Assembly: GCF_021391675.1 (NCBI RefSeq)
Contig: NZ_CP090095.1
Coordinates: forward strand, 935,501-999,500
Source of the DNA: Neorhizobium galegae
Lineage (GTDB): Bacteria > Pseudomonadota > Alphaproteobacteria > Rhizobiales > Rhizobiaceae
Direction of reading: 5' to 3'
DNA length: 64,000 bases
Below, piece by piece: positions 47,755 to 55,251 of this stretch. Positions within the stretch are counted from its first letter, which is position 1. Every line of letters starts with the position of its first letter. A program made the position numbers and the translations under genes. The notes beneath the pieces were generated by a model. That model ran no database searches. It had not been told where the DNA came from and saw only the letters and a list, made by a program, of their open reading frames with translations.

Positions 47755-47802
47755 CTCTCCCACCTTATCGCGCGGGCGGTGGACAAAGGGACAAGCAAAG
47801 CC

Positions 47803-48369
47803 CTACCGACGCGCGATAATCTCCTTGCCTTCGATCTTCATCGTCACGCCTAGGCTGCCGGTGGTGCGGCGGACCAGGAAGCGCGGCCGGCGGGCCGCGA
47901 AATAGGAATGGCGGCGGCGCTGCCTGACGGCATTGGTGCGCACGTCGCCGATATGGTTTTCCAGCGGCCGGGCGATGCCGTCGGCTTCCACCATCAGCAT
48001 TGGAATGCGATAGGCGTCCGACCAGCTCCGCCAGTCGGCGGCTATGTCGCAGAGGTCGTGGGCGACGAGCAGCGGGATGCACAGATCCGGATCGTCGTGA
48101 TGCAGTTCGAGCGTGACCGTCACTTCGCCGTCGCCGTGGTCTATGGCGCGGGCCGCGACCCCTTTGAAGGCGCGGGCGGGCAGGGCGAAGGAGAGCGGCA
48201 GGCCGCTTGCGGGAAGGATCTTACGCAGCACAGCGCCGCGTTCGTCGATGGTGATGGAGACATCTCCTGATGTCTCGCGCAGCGCATAGGTAACCTGCTG
48301 CGGGAAACGAGACGGATCGAGCCTGAATGTCGATCCTGCCCAAACGGGCTTCAGAACAGTGTTGGTCAT
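47803..48369 (-). CDS. DUF6101-family protein
   Basis: 188 residues, no signal peptide or membrane segment. It begins TNTVLKPVWAGSTFRLDPSR and contains LPLSFALPARAFKGVAARAI and VTVTLELHHDDPDLCIPLLV. From memory this is the rhizobial DUF6101 family of unknown function. The Arg-rich segment AVRQRRRHSYFAARRPRFLV near the C-terminus is notable and could bind RNA or membranes. Confidence 0.75.
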   Translation of the reverse strand: MTNTVLKPVWAGSTFRLDPSRFPQQVTYALRETSGDVSITIDERGAVLRKILPASGLPLSFALPARAFKGVAARAIDHGDGEVTVTLELHHDDPDLCIPLLVAHDLCDIAADWRSWSDAYRIPMLMVEADGIARPLENHIGDVRTNAVRQRRRHSYFAARRPRFLVRRTTGSLGVTMKIEGKEIIARR

Positions 48370-48672
48370 CGATATGCTACCCTTGTTTTACCTGAGAGCC
48401 GTTGCCGGTTTCTCTACGGGACTTTTGTCCTCTGATAGCCAAAGCATAGGGCGGGCCATGTTCGAGACTGCTTAAAAATAGCGGTTAAAGAAGCCTTGCC
48501 TGCCTGGATGGTTAGCGAAAGGGCACGCTTTTGGGTTTCCGGAAGGTGAATCGCGGCGTTCCTGTGCGGGCCTGGGACAATCCGGCGCGACGTCGGAACG
48601 CCCAGAAAAGCCCCGGGCAAGGCTAGGTTGCGATGATTGCGGCAGCATCATTCCGACTCGTGGGGCCCTTCC
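48370..48672. other. Intergenic region between DUF6101 and DUF1217 genes
   Basis: 303 bp separating two divergent genes; it should hold both promoters. No hairpin, RNA gene or clear operator is recognised. The frame of the DUF1217 gene is open upstream to a TTG at 48637, but the family N-terminus starts at 48673. Confidence 0.4.
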
Positions 48673-51261
48673 GTGGTATCGACCTATCTCACCTTCGATC
48701 TTGTCAATCGCGACATGCAGAAAAGCCTGAAGACGATCGCTGGGCAGACGATGGTGGTCAGCGACACGAAATACTACCAGGAAAATATCGGAAAGATAAA
48801 AACGGTCGACGAGTTCCTCGACAACTATCGTCTCTATTCCTATGCGATGCAGGCGCATGGCCTGGATGACATGATCTACGCCAAGGCGTTCATGAAGCAG
48901 GTGCTGGAAAGCGATCTCAGCGACGACAACAGCTTCGCAAACCGCCTGACCGACGATCGATATCAGAATATCGCCGCAGCCTTCAATTTCGGCGTTTCTA
49001 ACGGAGAAGGGGCCGCCGCCCAGTCCAATGGGCAGATGGAGGAACTCTTCGATACCTATGACCAGACGATCGCCGCACAGAACGATACGCTCGAGGCGGA
49101 CACCCGTTATTTCAAGGCGATGCTGGGCGAGACCGGCAATATCACCAACGTCGATCAGCTGCTGGCCAATCCCAGGCTCCGCGACTACGTGTTCACCGCC
49201 TACGGCATCGATACGGAATACTACAACTACAATGCGATCCGCGGCGTGTTGGTTAGCGATCCGGCCGACCCCACCAGCTTTTACAACACCGCCTACGGCA
49301 ACACTCTCAACCAGTACAATGCGGTGAAAACCGAGGACAGCGAGCTTGCCGAGCGGCTGGGCCTCAGTACCGGCATTCCTGCTCTGCAGAACTCGATCAC
49401 GCTTGGCCAGCAGAAGAAAACCGATATCGAAACCCAGATCGCCACCAAGCAGAATGAGCTGAACAATGGCGGGGATCCGGCGGTCATACAGCCCCAGATC
49501 GACGCCATGCAGGTGGAACTGACCAAGACGGTGGAGGCGATCCAGACGGACCAGACCACCCTCGCCACATCGCAGACACGCTACACCGAGCTGGATGGCA
49601 GGCTGGTGCCGATCGCCCAGACGGCCGAGCGGCGCGCCGAACTTGCAAAGCTCATCGCCGCCGGGGCGTCCGACGCGCCCTATCTCGGCTTGATGAAATC
49701 GCTGGCCGAGGATTTCAAGTTCAATGCGGACGGCTCGGTGCCGGCAGGCGGCGCGGTCACTCCCGAAAAGCTGCTGGAGATCGTCGGCGGTTTCTTCAAC
49801 AAGCAGGCCCGTATCACCCATGCCGAGGCGATGTTCAACCAGGAGCTCTTCGAGCAGGAGCTCAAGACGGCGGACAATGTCAGCGACTTCATCGACGACC
49901 CGCGACTTCTCAAATATATCAGGGTCGCCTTCAATCTCGACAAGGCCTCGGTTGTGAAATCGACGATCGAGCAGATCCTGACGAGCGACCTCGCCGACCC
50001 GAACAGCTATGCGAACCGCTTTGGGGATACCAATCCGGAATATCTGGAGCTGGCAAAGGCCTTCAATTTCAATACCGACGGTACCGTCGCCGCCGGCCAG
50101 GCCCAGGACGGATTGCAGACCAGCTCCACCCGCAGCGACTATATGAGCCGCTGGGACGACAAGCAGGAAGCGGATCTCGACAAGGCCATCAAGTTCTACA
50201 AGCTCGACCTTACTGCCGTGAGGACGCTTGACGATTTCCTGAGCAAGGACGCCCAGGACTCCTACAACTTCGCTCTCGAGGCGGTTGGCCTCGACCCGGC
50301 GACCGTTTCGAAACTGACGATCAAGCATGCCCTGAAAAGCGATCTTTCCGATCCGGAGAGCTATATCTACAAGCTGAAGGACGAGCGCTTCGTCTCGCTT
50401 GCGAAATTTTTCAACTTCGACACGAATGGGGGCGTCACCCGACAGGTGCTGCTCCAGTCCAATGCGGCGATCACCAACGTCGCCAAGGACTATATCCTGC
50501 GCAAAAGCCGGTTCATGGAAGGCGATGAACTCAAGGCGGCCAGGGCGAAGGCCCAGACCGAGGCGAAATATTATACCGACGCGATGCAGCGTATTGGCAG
50601 CCGCGACGAGCTGCTCGCCGACCGCAAGACGCTCGACATCCTGCTGATTTCCAAGGGGATAGATCCGTCCACGGTCACCAACGACTTCTTGAAGGAGGCT
50701 TTCAACTCGGATCCCGCCGATCCCAAGAGCTTCGTGAATACCCAGACGGACAAGCGGTTTGCGCAGATCGTCGGCACCTTCAATTTCGATTCCAAGGGTG
50801 AGATCGACCGCAGCTCGGCAGGCGAGGCCCAGAACGGTGGCGAAGTTGTCGCGACCCAGGACCTCTACGTCCGCCAGATGCTCGAAACCCAGCAGGGCGA
50901 GGAAAATCCAGGCGTCCGCCTCGCACTTTATTTCGAGCGCATGTCCGACAGCATCACCGACCCTTACGTTATCCTGGGCGACGAGGCGCTGATGGAGTTC
51001 TTCCGGATCACCTTCAGCCTGCCCCCGGAAATCGGCAACATGGATGTCGATCAGCAGGCCAAGATAGTGGAGAAAAAGCTCGATCTCGAAGACCTGGCCG
51101 ATCCGGAAAAGGTGAAGAAATTGGTGCAGCGCTTCACGATCATGTACGATCTGGAGAATAGCGTAAACGCGGCATCGGCGGTGAGCATCCTGAGCGGCGG
51201 CGGCTCGGCCGGCATCAGCTCGGATACGCTGTGGGCATTGTCCCAGATCAGGATGAGCTGA
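48673..51261 (+). CDS. Large DUF1217 repeat protein (flagellum-associated family)
   Basis: 862 residues from GTG 48673; the conserved start MVSTYLTFDL decides the start. It consists of six divergent copies of a DUF1217-like unit, at about 33-108, 145-350 (split), 387-470, 503-586, 630-710 and 730-830. The unit consensus is a helix pair, then L-x-SDL-x-DP-x-S(F/Y)-x-N, then (R/Y)(F/Y)-x-x-(L/I)A-x-(A/F)FNF-(D/N)-x-x-G. Copy 2 is interrupted by a coiled-coil insert (about 211-338). In rhizobia DUF1217 proteins are found in flagellar gene clusters and thought to be flagellar; no flagellar gene is seen in this window. No signal peptide is present, consistent with type III flagellar export. Confidence 0.82.
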   Translation: MVSTYLTFDLVNRDMQKSLKTIAGQTMVVSDTKYYQENIGKIKTVDEFLDNYRLYSYAMQAHGLDDMIYAKAFMKQVLESDLSDDNSFANRLTDDRYQNIAAAFNFGVSNGEGAAAQSNGQMEELFDTYDQTIAAQNDTLEADTRYFKAMLGETGNITNVDQLLANPRLRDYVFTAYGIDTEYYNYNAIRGVLVSDPADPTSFYNTAYGNTLNQYNAVKTEDSELAERLGLSTGIPALQNSITLGQQKKTDIETQIATKQNELNNGGDPAVIQPQIDAMQVELTKTVEAIQTDQTTLATSQTRYTELDGRLVPIAQTAERRAELAKLIAAGASDAPYLGLMKSLAEDFKFNADGSVPAGGAVTPEKLLEIVGGFFNKQARITHAEAMFNQELFEQELKTADNVSDFIDDPRLLKYIRVAFNLDKASVVKSTIEQILTSDLADPNSYANRFGDTNPEYLELAKAFNFNTDGTVAAGQAQDGLQTSSTRSDYMSRWDDKQEADLDKAIKFYKLDLTAVRTLDDFLSKDAQDSYNFALEAVGLDPATVSKLTIKHALKSDLSDPESYIYKLKDERFVSLAKFFNFDTNGGVTRQVLLQSNAAITNVAKDYILRKSRFMEGDELKAARAKAQTEAKYYTDAMQRIGSRDELLADRKTLDILLISKGIDPSTVTNDFLKEAFNSDPADPKSFVNTQTDKRFAQIVGTFNFDSKGEIDRSSAGEAQNGGEVVATQDLYVRQMLETQQGEENPGVRLALYFERMSDSITDPYVILGDEALMEFFRITFSLPPEIGNMDVDQQAKIVEKKLDLEDLADPEKVKKLVQRFTIMYDLENSVNAASAVSILSGGGSAGISSDTLWALSQIRMS

Positions 51262-51277
51262 GAGCCAGCCGGCCTCT

Positions 51278-51658
51278 TCAGGCGTCGTCGCTCTTGTCGG
51301 CCGTTTCAAAGCGCGGATCGGCGTTCGATTCGAGCCAGTCGAGGTCTGCGCGCATGGCGTCGCGGCTCGCCTTTTCCATCCGCCGGTAGCGGGACAGCAG
51401 TTCCTGGCCGAATTCGGTCAGGCCCGCACCCCCGCCGCTTTTCCCGCCATGGCGGGTAAAGATCGACGGCTCCCTGAACATCCGGTTGATTTCGTCGCCG
51501 AGCAGCCATGCCCGCCGGTAGGACATGCCGATCGAGGCGCCCGCCGCCCGGATCGAGCCGTGCTCGGCGATCAGTTCCAGAAGCTGCGCCTTGCCCGGAC
51601 CGAGCCGCACGCCGTTGTCGAGGTCGATCCGGATCGTGGTCTTCGACCGTTGGCTCAT
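51278..51658 (-). CDS. ModE-like N-terminal winged-helix regulator
   Basis: 126 residues: only the DNA-binding winged helix-turn-helix of the ModE/LysR-like family (LGPGKAQLLELIAEHGSIRA, AGASIGMSYRRAWLLGDEIN, then GGKSGGGAGLTEFGQELLSR). The molybdate-binding TOBE domains of full ModE are absent, so ligand sensing is unclear. The ATG overlaps the stop of the upstream dehydrogenase gene (ATGA at 51655-51658), suggesting coupled expression. Confidence 0.85.
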   Translation of the reverse strand: MSQRSKTTIRIDLDNGVRLGPGKAQLLELIAEHGSIRAAGASIGMSYRRAWLLGDEINRMFREPSIFTRHGGKSGGGAGLTEFGQELLSRYRRMEKASRDAMRADLDWLESNADPRFETADKSDDA

Positions 51659-53100
51659 GGAATGGCCACTACCTTGCCGGGGTTCATGATGCCGGCCGGG
51701 TCGAACGCCTGCTTGATGCGCCGCATCAGGTCCATCTCGATCGGCGAACGGATATGGGCAAGCTCGTCGCGCTTCAACTGGCCGATGCCGTGTTCAGCCG
51801 AAATCGACCCGCCGGCGGCAAGCACGATGCCGTGGACGATCGCGTTGATTTCCCGCCAGCGGCCGATGAACGCTGCCTTGTCGGCGGCCATGTCGGGGCT
51901 GATCGGCTGCGAGATGTTGTAGTGGATGTTGCCGTCGCCGAGATGGCCGAAGGCGCAGACCCGGGCGCCCGGCATGGCTGCCAGCACCGCCTGCTCGGCT
52001 TCTGCCATGAAGCTCGGGATTTTCGAGACGGGCACCGACACGTCGTGCTTGATCGAACCGCCCTCCGGCTTCTGGGCGTCGGACATGCTTTCGCGCATGT
52101 GCCAGAGCGCCTTCTGCTGGGCGACGGAGGAGGCGATCACGGCGTCACGGATGAGGCCCGCCTCGAAACCCTGTTCGAGCAGCGATTGCACCATGGAACT
52201 GGCCGTCTCGGCGGAATCCGAAGTCGAGATGTCGATCAGCGCGTACCACGGATGCGGCTCGGAGAGCGGATCGCGCACGCCCTCTATATGCCGGACCACG
52301 AATTCGATGCCGATGTGCGGCATCAGCTCGAAACCGGTCAGCGCCGTGCCGCAGAGGTTCGAGGCCCGCTCGAAGAGCTTCAGCGCGTCTGCCGGCGAGT
52401 TGAGGCCCGCGAATGCCACCTGGTGCCCGACCGGCTGCGGGAAGAGTTTCAGCACCGCGCCGGTGATGATCCCGAGCGTGCCTTCCGCGCCGATGAACAG
52501 GTCGCGCAGGTCATAGCCGGTATTGTCCTTCTTGAGCCGGCGCAGGCCGTCCCAGATCTCGCCTGTCGGCAGCACCACTTCGAGCCCGAGGCAGAGCTGG
52601 CGGGTATTGCCGTAGGCGAGCACGGCGGTGCCGCCGGCATTGGTGGAGAGGTTGCCGCCGATGCGGCAGGACCCCTCCGAGCCGAGCGATAGCGGAAACA
52701 GCCGGTCGACGGCTTCCGCCGCCTTCTGGACGTCCGCAAGGATGGCGCCGGCATCGGCGACCAGCACGTTTGCGACCGGATCGACGTCCCGGATACGGTT
52801 CATCCGTTCGAGCGAGACGATCAGGTCGTTGCCGCCGGTGCGCGGCGTCTGGCCCCCGACAAGGCCGGTATTGCCGGTCTGGGGCACGATTGGCGTGCCG
52901 GTCTCGCTCGCAAGCTTCAGGATCGCGGCAACCTCCTCGACCGAGCCCGGCTTCAGGAGCATCGGCGAAGAGCCTTTGTAGAGGCCGCGGCCCTCGACGA
53001 GATGCGGCGCAAGATCGCTGGCATCGCGCAGGACGTGGTTTTCGCCGACGATCGCGGCGAAGCGGTCGAGAAGTTCTGGGTTCGGCCCTGAAATGTCCAT
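51655..53100 (-). CDS. FAD-linked D-2-hydroxyacid dehydrogenase
   Basis: 481 residues of the FAD-binding oxidoreductase/transferase type 4 (VAO) family: PP-loop-type FAD contact in VPQTGNTGLVGGQTPRTGGN, and GSEGSCRIGGNLSTNAGGTA and FIGAEGTLGIITGAVLKLFP. The C-terminal cap has the metal-binding GHLGDGNIHYN and SAEHGIGQLKR. The group includes D-lactate and D-2-hydroxyglutarate dehydrogenases; the H-G-D-G-N-I-H pattern favours D-2-hydroxyglutarate-like substrates, but this is inference. It lies 26 bp downstream of the tsaC gene. Confidence 0.88.
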   Translation of the reverse strand: MDISGPNPELLDRFAAIVGENHVLRDASDLAPHLVEGRGLYKGSSPMLLKPGSVEEVAAILKLASETGTPIVPQTGNTGLVGGQTPRTGGNDLIVSLERMNRIRDVDPVANVLVADAGAILADVQKAAEAVDRLFPLSLGSEGSCRIGGNLSTNAGGTAVLAYGNTRQLCLGLEVVLPTGEIWDGLRRLKKDNTGYDLRDLFIGAEGTLGIITGAVLKLFPQPVGHQVAFAGLNSPADALKLFERASNLCGTALTGFELMPHIGIEFVVRHIEGVRDPLSEPHPWYALIDISTSDSAETASSMVQSLLEQGFEAGLIRDAVIASSVAQQKALWHMRESMSDAQKPEGGSIKHDVSVPVSKIPSFMAEAEQAVLAAMPGARVCAFGHLGDGNIHYNISQPISPDMAADKAAFIGRWREINAIVHGIVLAAGGSISAEHGIGQLKRDELAHIRSPIEMDLMRRIKQAFDPAGIMNPGKVVAIP

Positions 53101-53126
53101 CGGCGTCTCCTCCTCTTTGTCCCCGG

Positions 53127-54104
53127 CTATTCCCGCGGGGCGGCCGCCCTCGCCAGACGGTCATTGATGGCCTCGCCGAGCCCATGGTCGGGAATGGGCG
53201 TGACGGCGATGCTGGCGGCGCCGGTGGCGTCGGCGCGTTTCAGGTAATCGAACAGATTTGCCGCCGCCTGCGCAAGGTCGCCGGACGGGCTCAGGTCAAA
53301 AACCGCTGCGGCGAGTTCCATTCCCTTCACCGGAGCGGAACCGAGCCGGATCAACGCCTCGCCGGTCTCGACATGGTCGGCGTTGAGCCTCACCGCTGCA
53401 CCCGGCGCATAATGAGAGGCCAGCATGCCGGGAGCCTCGATGATCGCCGCCGGTCCCTCCGGCCGGATCACCGCAAGACCCGTTGCCTTCTCGATCTCTT
53501 CCGCGGCTACCCCGCCCGGTCTCAGCAGCCGGATCACGCCGTTCTCGACGCGAACGATGGTCGATTCGACACCGACCGGAGCCGCACCGCCGTCGATGAT
53601 CAACGCCAGCTTCTCGCCCAGGTCGTCGGCCACGTGGCGCGCGCTGGTCGTGCTCACCTTGCCGGACGTATTGGCGCTGGGAGCCGCGAGCGGCTTGCCG
53701 AAGGCGCGGATGAGTTCGGAAGCGAAGCCCTTGGGAAGCCGGATGCCGACCGTATCGAGCCCGGCCGTCGCCAGCGCATGAATGCCGCTTTCGGGCTTCA
53801 GGGGAAGGATCAGGGTGAGGGGACCCGGCCAGAAGGCTTCGGCAAGCCTGCGCGAGATCGGATCGAAGTCGGCATAACGCTCGGCCATGTCGAGATCCGA
53901 CATGTGGCAGATCAGCGGATTGAAGCGCGGCCGGCCCTTTGTCTCGTAGATGCGGGTGATGGCGGCGGGATTGGTGGCGTCGGCCGCAAGTCCGTAGACC
54001 GTTTCGGTCGGGATCGCCACGGGCAGGCCGTCCGCAAGGACGGCGCAGGCTTGGGCAAGCGCGCCGTCATGATCCCGGGTGATGTCGATGATTTGAGCCG
54101 TCAT
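53127..54104 (-). CDS. tsaC: L-threonylcarbamoyladenylate synthase (Sua5 form)
   Basis: 325 residues: YrdC domain (about 1-205, with GLPVAIPTETVYGLAADATN, KGRPRFNPL and the PSANTSGKVSTTSARHV loop) plus a C-terminal Sua5 domain (about 225-325), so it is the long Sua5 form. It makes threonylcarbamoyl-AMP for the t6A37 modification of ANN-decoding tRNAs. Next genes on the strand: an FAD dehydrogenase and a ModE-like regulator. Confidence 0.94.
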   Translation of the reverse strand: MTAQIIDITRDHDGALAQACAVLADGLPVAIPTETVYGLAADATNPAAITRIYETKGRPRFNPLICHMSDLDMAERYADFDPISRRLAEAFWPGPLTLILPLKPESGIHALATAGLDTVGIRLPKGFASELIRAFGKPLAAPSANTSGKVSTTSARHVADDLGEKLALIIDGGAAPVGVESTIVRVENGVIRLLRPGGVAAEEIEKATGLAVIRPEGPAAIIEAPGMLASHYAPGAAVRLNADHVETGEALIRLGSAPVKGMELAAAVFDLSPSGDLAQAAANLFDYLKRADATGAASIAVTPIPDHGLGEAINDRLARAAAPRE

Positions 54105-54137
54105 ATCCGCCCGTCAATAACGCGGACCCGGGCGTCT

Positions 54138-54770
54138 TCAAAGCTTTTTGATGATCTCGCGGAGCATTTCGTTGGACGTGCCAAGCATCAGCACGTTCTT
54201 GACGGCTTCCATCGGATCGTTGGTCTGGAACAGAAGGCCGTTCTTGCGGATCGTGCGGTTGATCTGCAGCGGCTGACCGGCCTCGCGTTCGACCGCTACG
54301 GCAAAATACATGCGCGAATAGGCCGGGCTGATATGCTCGAAGAACGTTTCTTCCTCGCCGATCTTGGAGAAGAAGTTGGCGATATAGAACGACCAGCTCA
54401 CCGGGACGCCGCGTGGAAGAAACGTTCTTGCCGCGGTGACATGGCAATAGCCGAGATGCGGCCGCTCATCGAGCGTGTGGTGAAAGATGATCTTCGGAAA
54501 CTTGATCGAGCGATGGAAGGAGTTGATCCGGTGATGGCTCGTTTCCCCGGCGGCTTCGAGCCTCTTGCCCGTGCGTTCGGCGACTTCGTCGTGGGTGAGG
54601 TAACGGCGCTCTTCCGGCAGCCAGACCGGTTTGTAGCGGGCGATCCGCCCGGTCCGAAGGAATTCGGAATGGGCGGCAGTCTTCACGACCACTGGCGCCG
54701 GAGGCGTCGGTGGAGGCGCTTCGTAATAACGGATCTTTCCCTTGGCCTGCACGGTGGTGTCGCTCCCCAT
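54138..54770 (-). CDS. Conserved-looking protein of unknown function
   Basis: 210 residues, cytosolic. After a Pro-rich start (YYEAPPPTPPAPVVVK) it has SEFLRTGRIARYKPVWLPEE, RYLTHDEVAERTGKRLEAAG, SHHRINSFHRSIKFPKIIFH and a C-terminal NDPMEAVKNVLMLGTSNEML. I do not recognise the family with confidence. It lies 33 bp upstream of tsaC on the same strand and may lead that transcript. Confidence 0.75.
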   Translation of the reverse strand: MGSDTTVQAKGKIRYYEAPPPTPPAPVVVKTAAHSEFLRTGRIARYKPVWLPEERRYLTHDEVAERTGKRLEAAGETSHHRINSFHRSIKFPKIIFHHTLDERPHLGYCHVTAARTFLPRGVPVSWSFYIANFFSKIGEEETFFEHISPAYSRMYFAVAVEREAGQPLQINRTIRKNGLLFQTNDPMEAVKNVLMLGTSNEMLREIIKKL

Positions 54771-54877
54771 TCACGCCGGGATTTTATGGCTTATCCCTTA
54801 ATGACAGGTTTCGCTTTCGCGGGGCTGGAGTGTTGCATTTTGGGCCGTTTCGCCGCTGTCGCCAACGCGGTTGCCGA

Positions 54878-54901
54878 TGTCGCAATGTCGCCTATGCGAC
54901 A
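54878..54901. promoter_or_regulatory. Inverted repeat upstream of the cobalamin riboswitch
   Basis: TGTCGCA (54878-54884) and TGCGACA (54895-54901), perfect 7-bp arms with a 10-bp spacer; TGTCGC also occurs twice more nearby (54857 and 54886). It lies about 30 bp before the riboswitch, at or near the expected promoter, and could bind a transcription factor that adds a second input, for example substrate. Confidence 0.35.
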
Positions 54902-54930
54902 CGCTCGCTCGATGATTATATCCGCCTCGA

Positions 54931-55138
54931 TCTTGAGGTGCCGCCTGACTAGGGAAGGCGGAGAATTGGGAAGCCGGCAGGGGTCTGAATAACCCGATCC
55001 GGCGCTGCCCCCGCAACGGTGGTGGAGCAATAAGGCACGGCATGAGCCACTGGGAAAGAGCCGCAAAGGCCGCCCGGGAAGGCGCCGAGCCGGTCCCCCC
55101 AAGGGACAAGCTCCTGAGCCCGGAAACCAGCCTCGGGA
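54931..55138 (+). promoter_or_regulatory. Cobalamin riboswitch
   Basis: All core elements of the adenosyl/methylcobalamin aptamer are visible: the closing stem P1 (TCTTGAGG at 54931-54938 with CCTCGGGA at 55131-55138), GGGAAGCCGG (54968-54977), the pyrimidine-rich core CTGCCCCCGCAACGGT (55005-55020), the GAGCCACTGGG loop region (55044-55054), GGGAAGGCG (55076-55084), and the B12 box AGCCCGGAAACCAGCC (55117-55132). It lies on the strand of the Rieske oxygenase gene, ending 113 bp before its start codon. Cobalamin binding normally switches the downstream gene off. Confidence 0.95.
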
Positions 55139-55217
55139 CCAAAAATGACGACCGGACGCGGCGGGCGTTCGGGACAGGGTGTTGGGTAGGCCTTGAGGCC
55201 GGCCGGCATTTCCATGT

Positions 55218-55246
55218 CCTTCCGCTGTCCACATTGACGAGGAAGG
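55218..55246 (+). promoter_or_regulatory. Possible Shine-Dalgarno-sequestering hairpin (riboswitch expression platform)
   Basis: CCTTCC (55218-55223) is exactly complementary to GGAAGG (55241-55246), which is the ribosome-binding site of the oxygenase gene 5 bases before its ATG. Pairing would hide the site. No strong U-tract terminator is seen between aptamer and gene, so translational control is likelier than termination. Confidence 0.5.
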
Positions 55247-55251
55247 TAATT

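Noticed and set aside
48472..51309. Minus-strand open frame of 945 codons opposite the DUF1217 gene
   Set aside because: It is antisense of a well-supported gene with conserved repeats; it has no ribosome site and no recognisable domain.
52770..54992. Plus-strand open frame of 740 codons across the dehydrogenase, tsaC and neighbouring gene
   Set aside because: It spans three genes on the other strand and their gaps; the three have strong family motifs.
55042..55251. N-terminal extension of the Rieske oxygenase
   Set aside because: This part of the frame is the cobalamin riboswitch and its leader; the protein family starts at 55252 with a good ribosome site.
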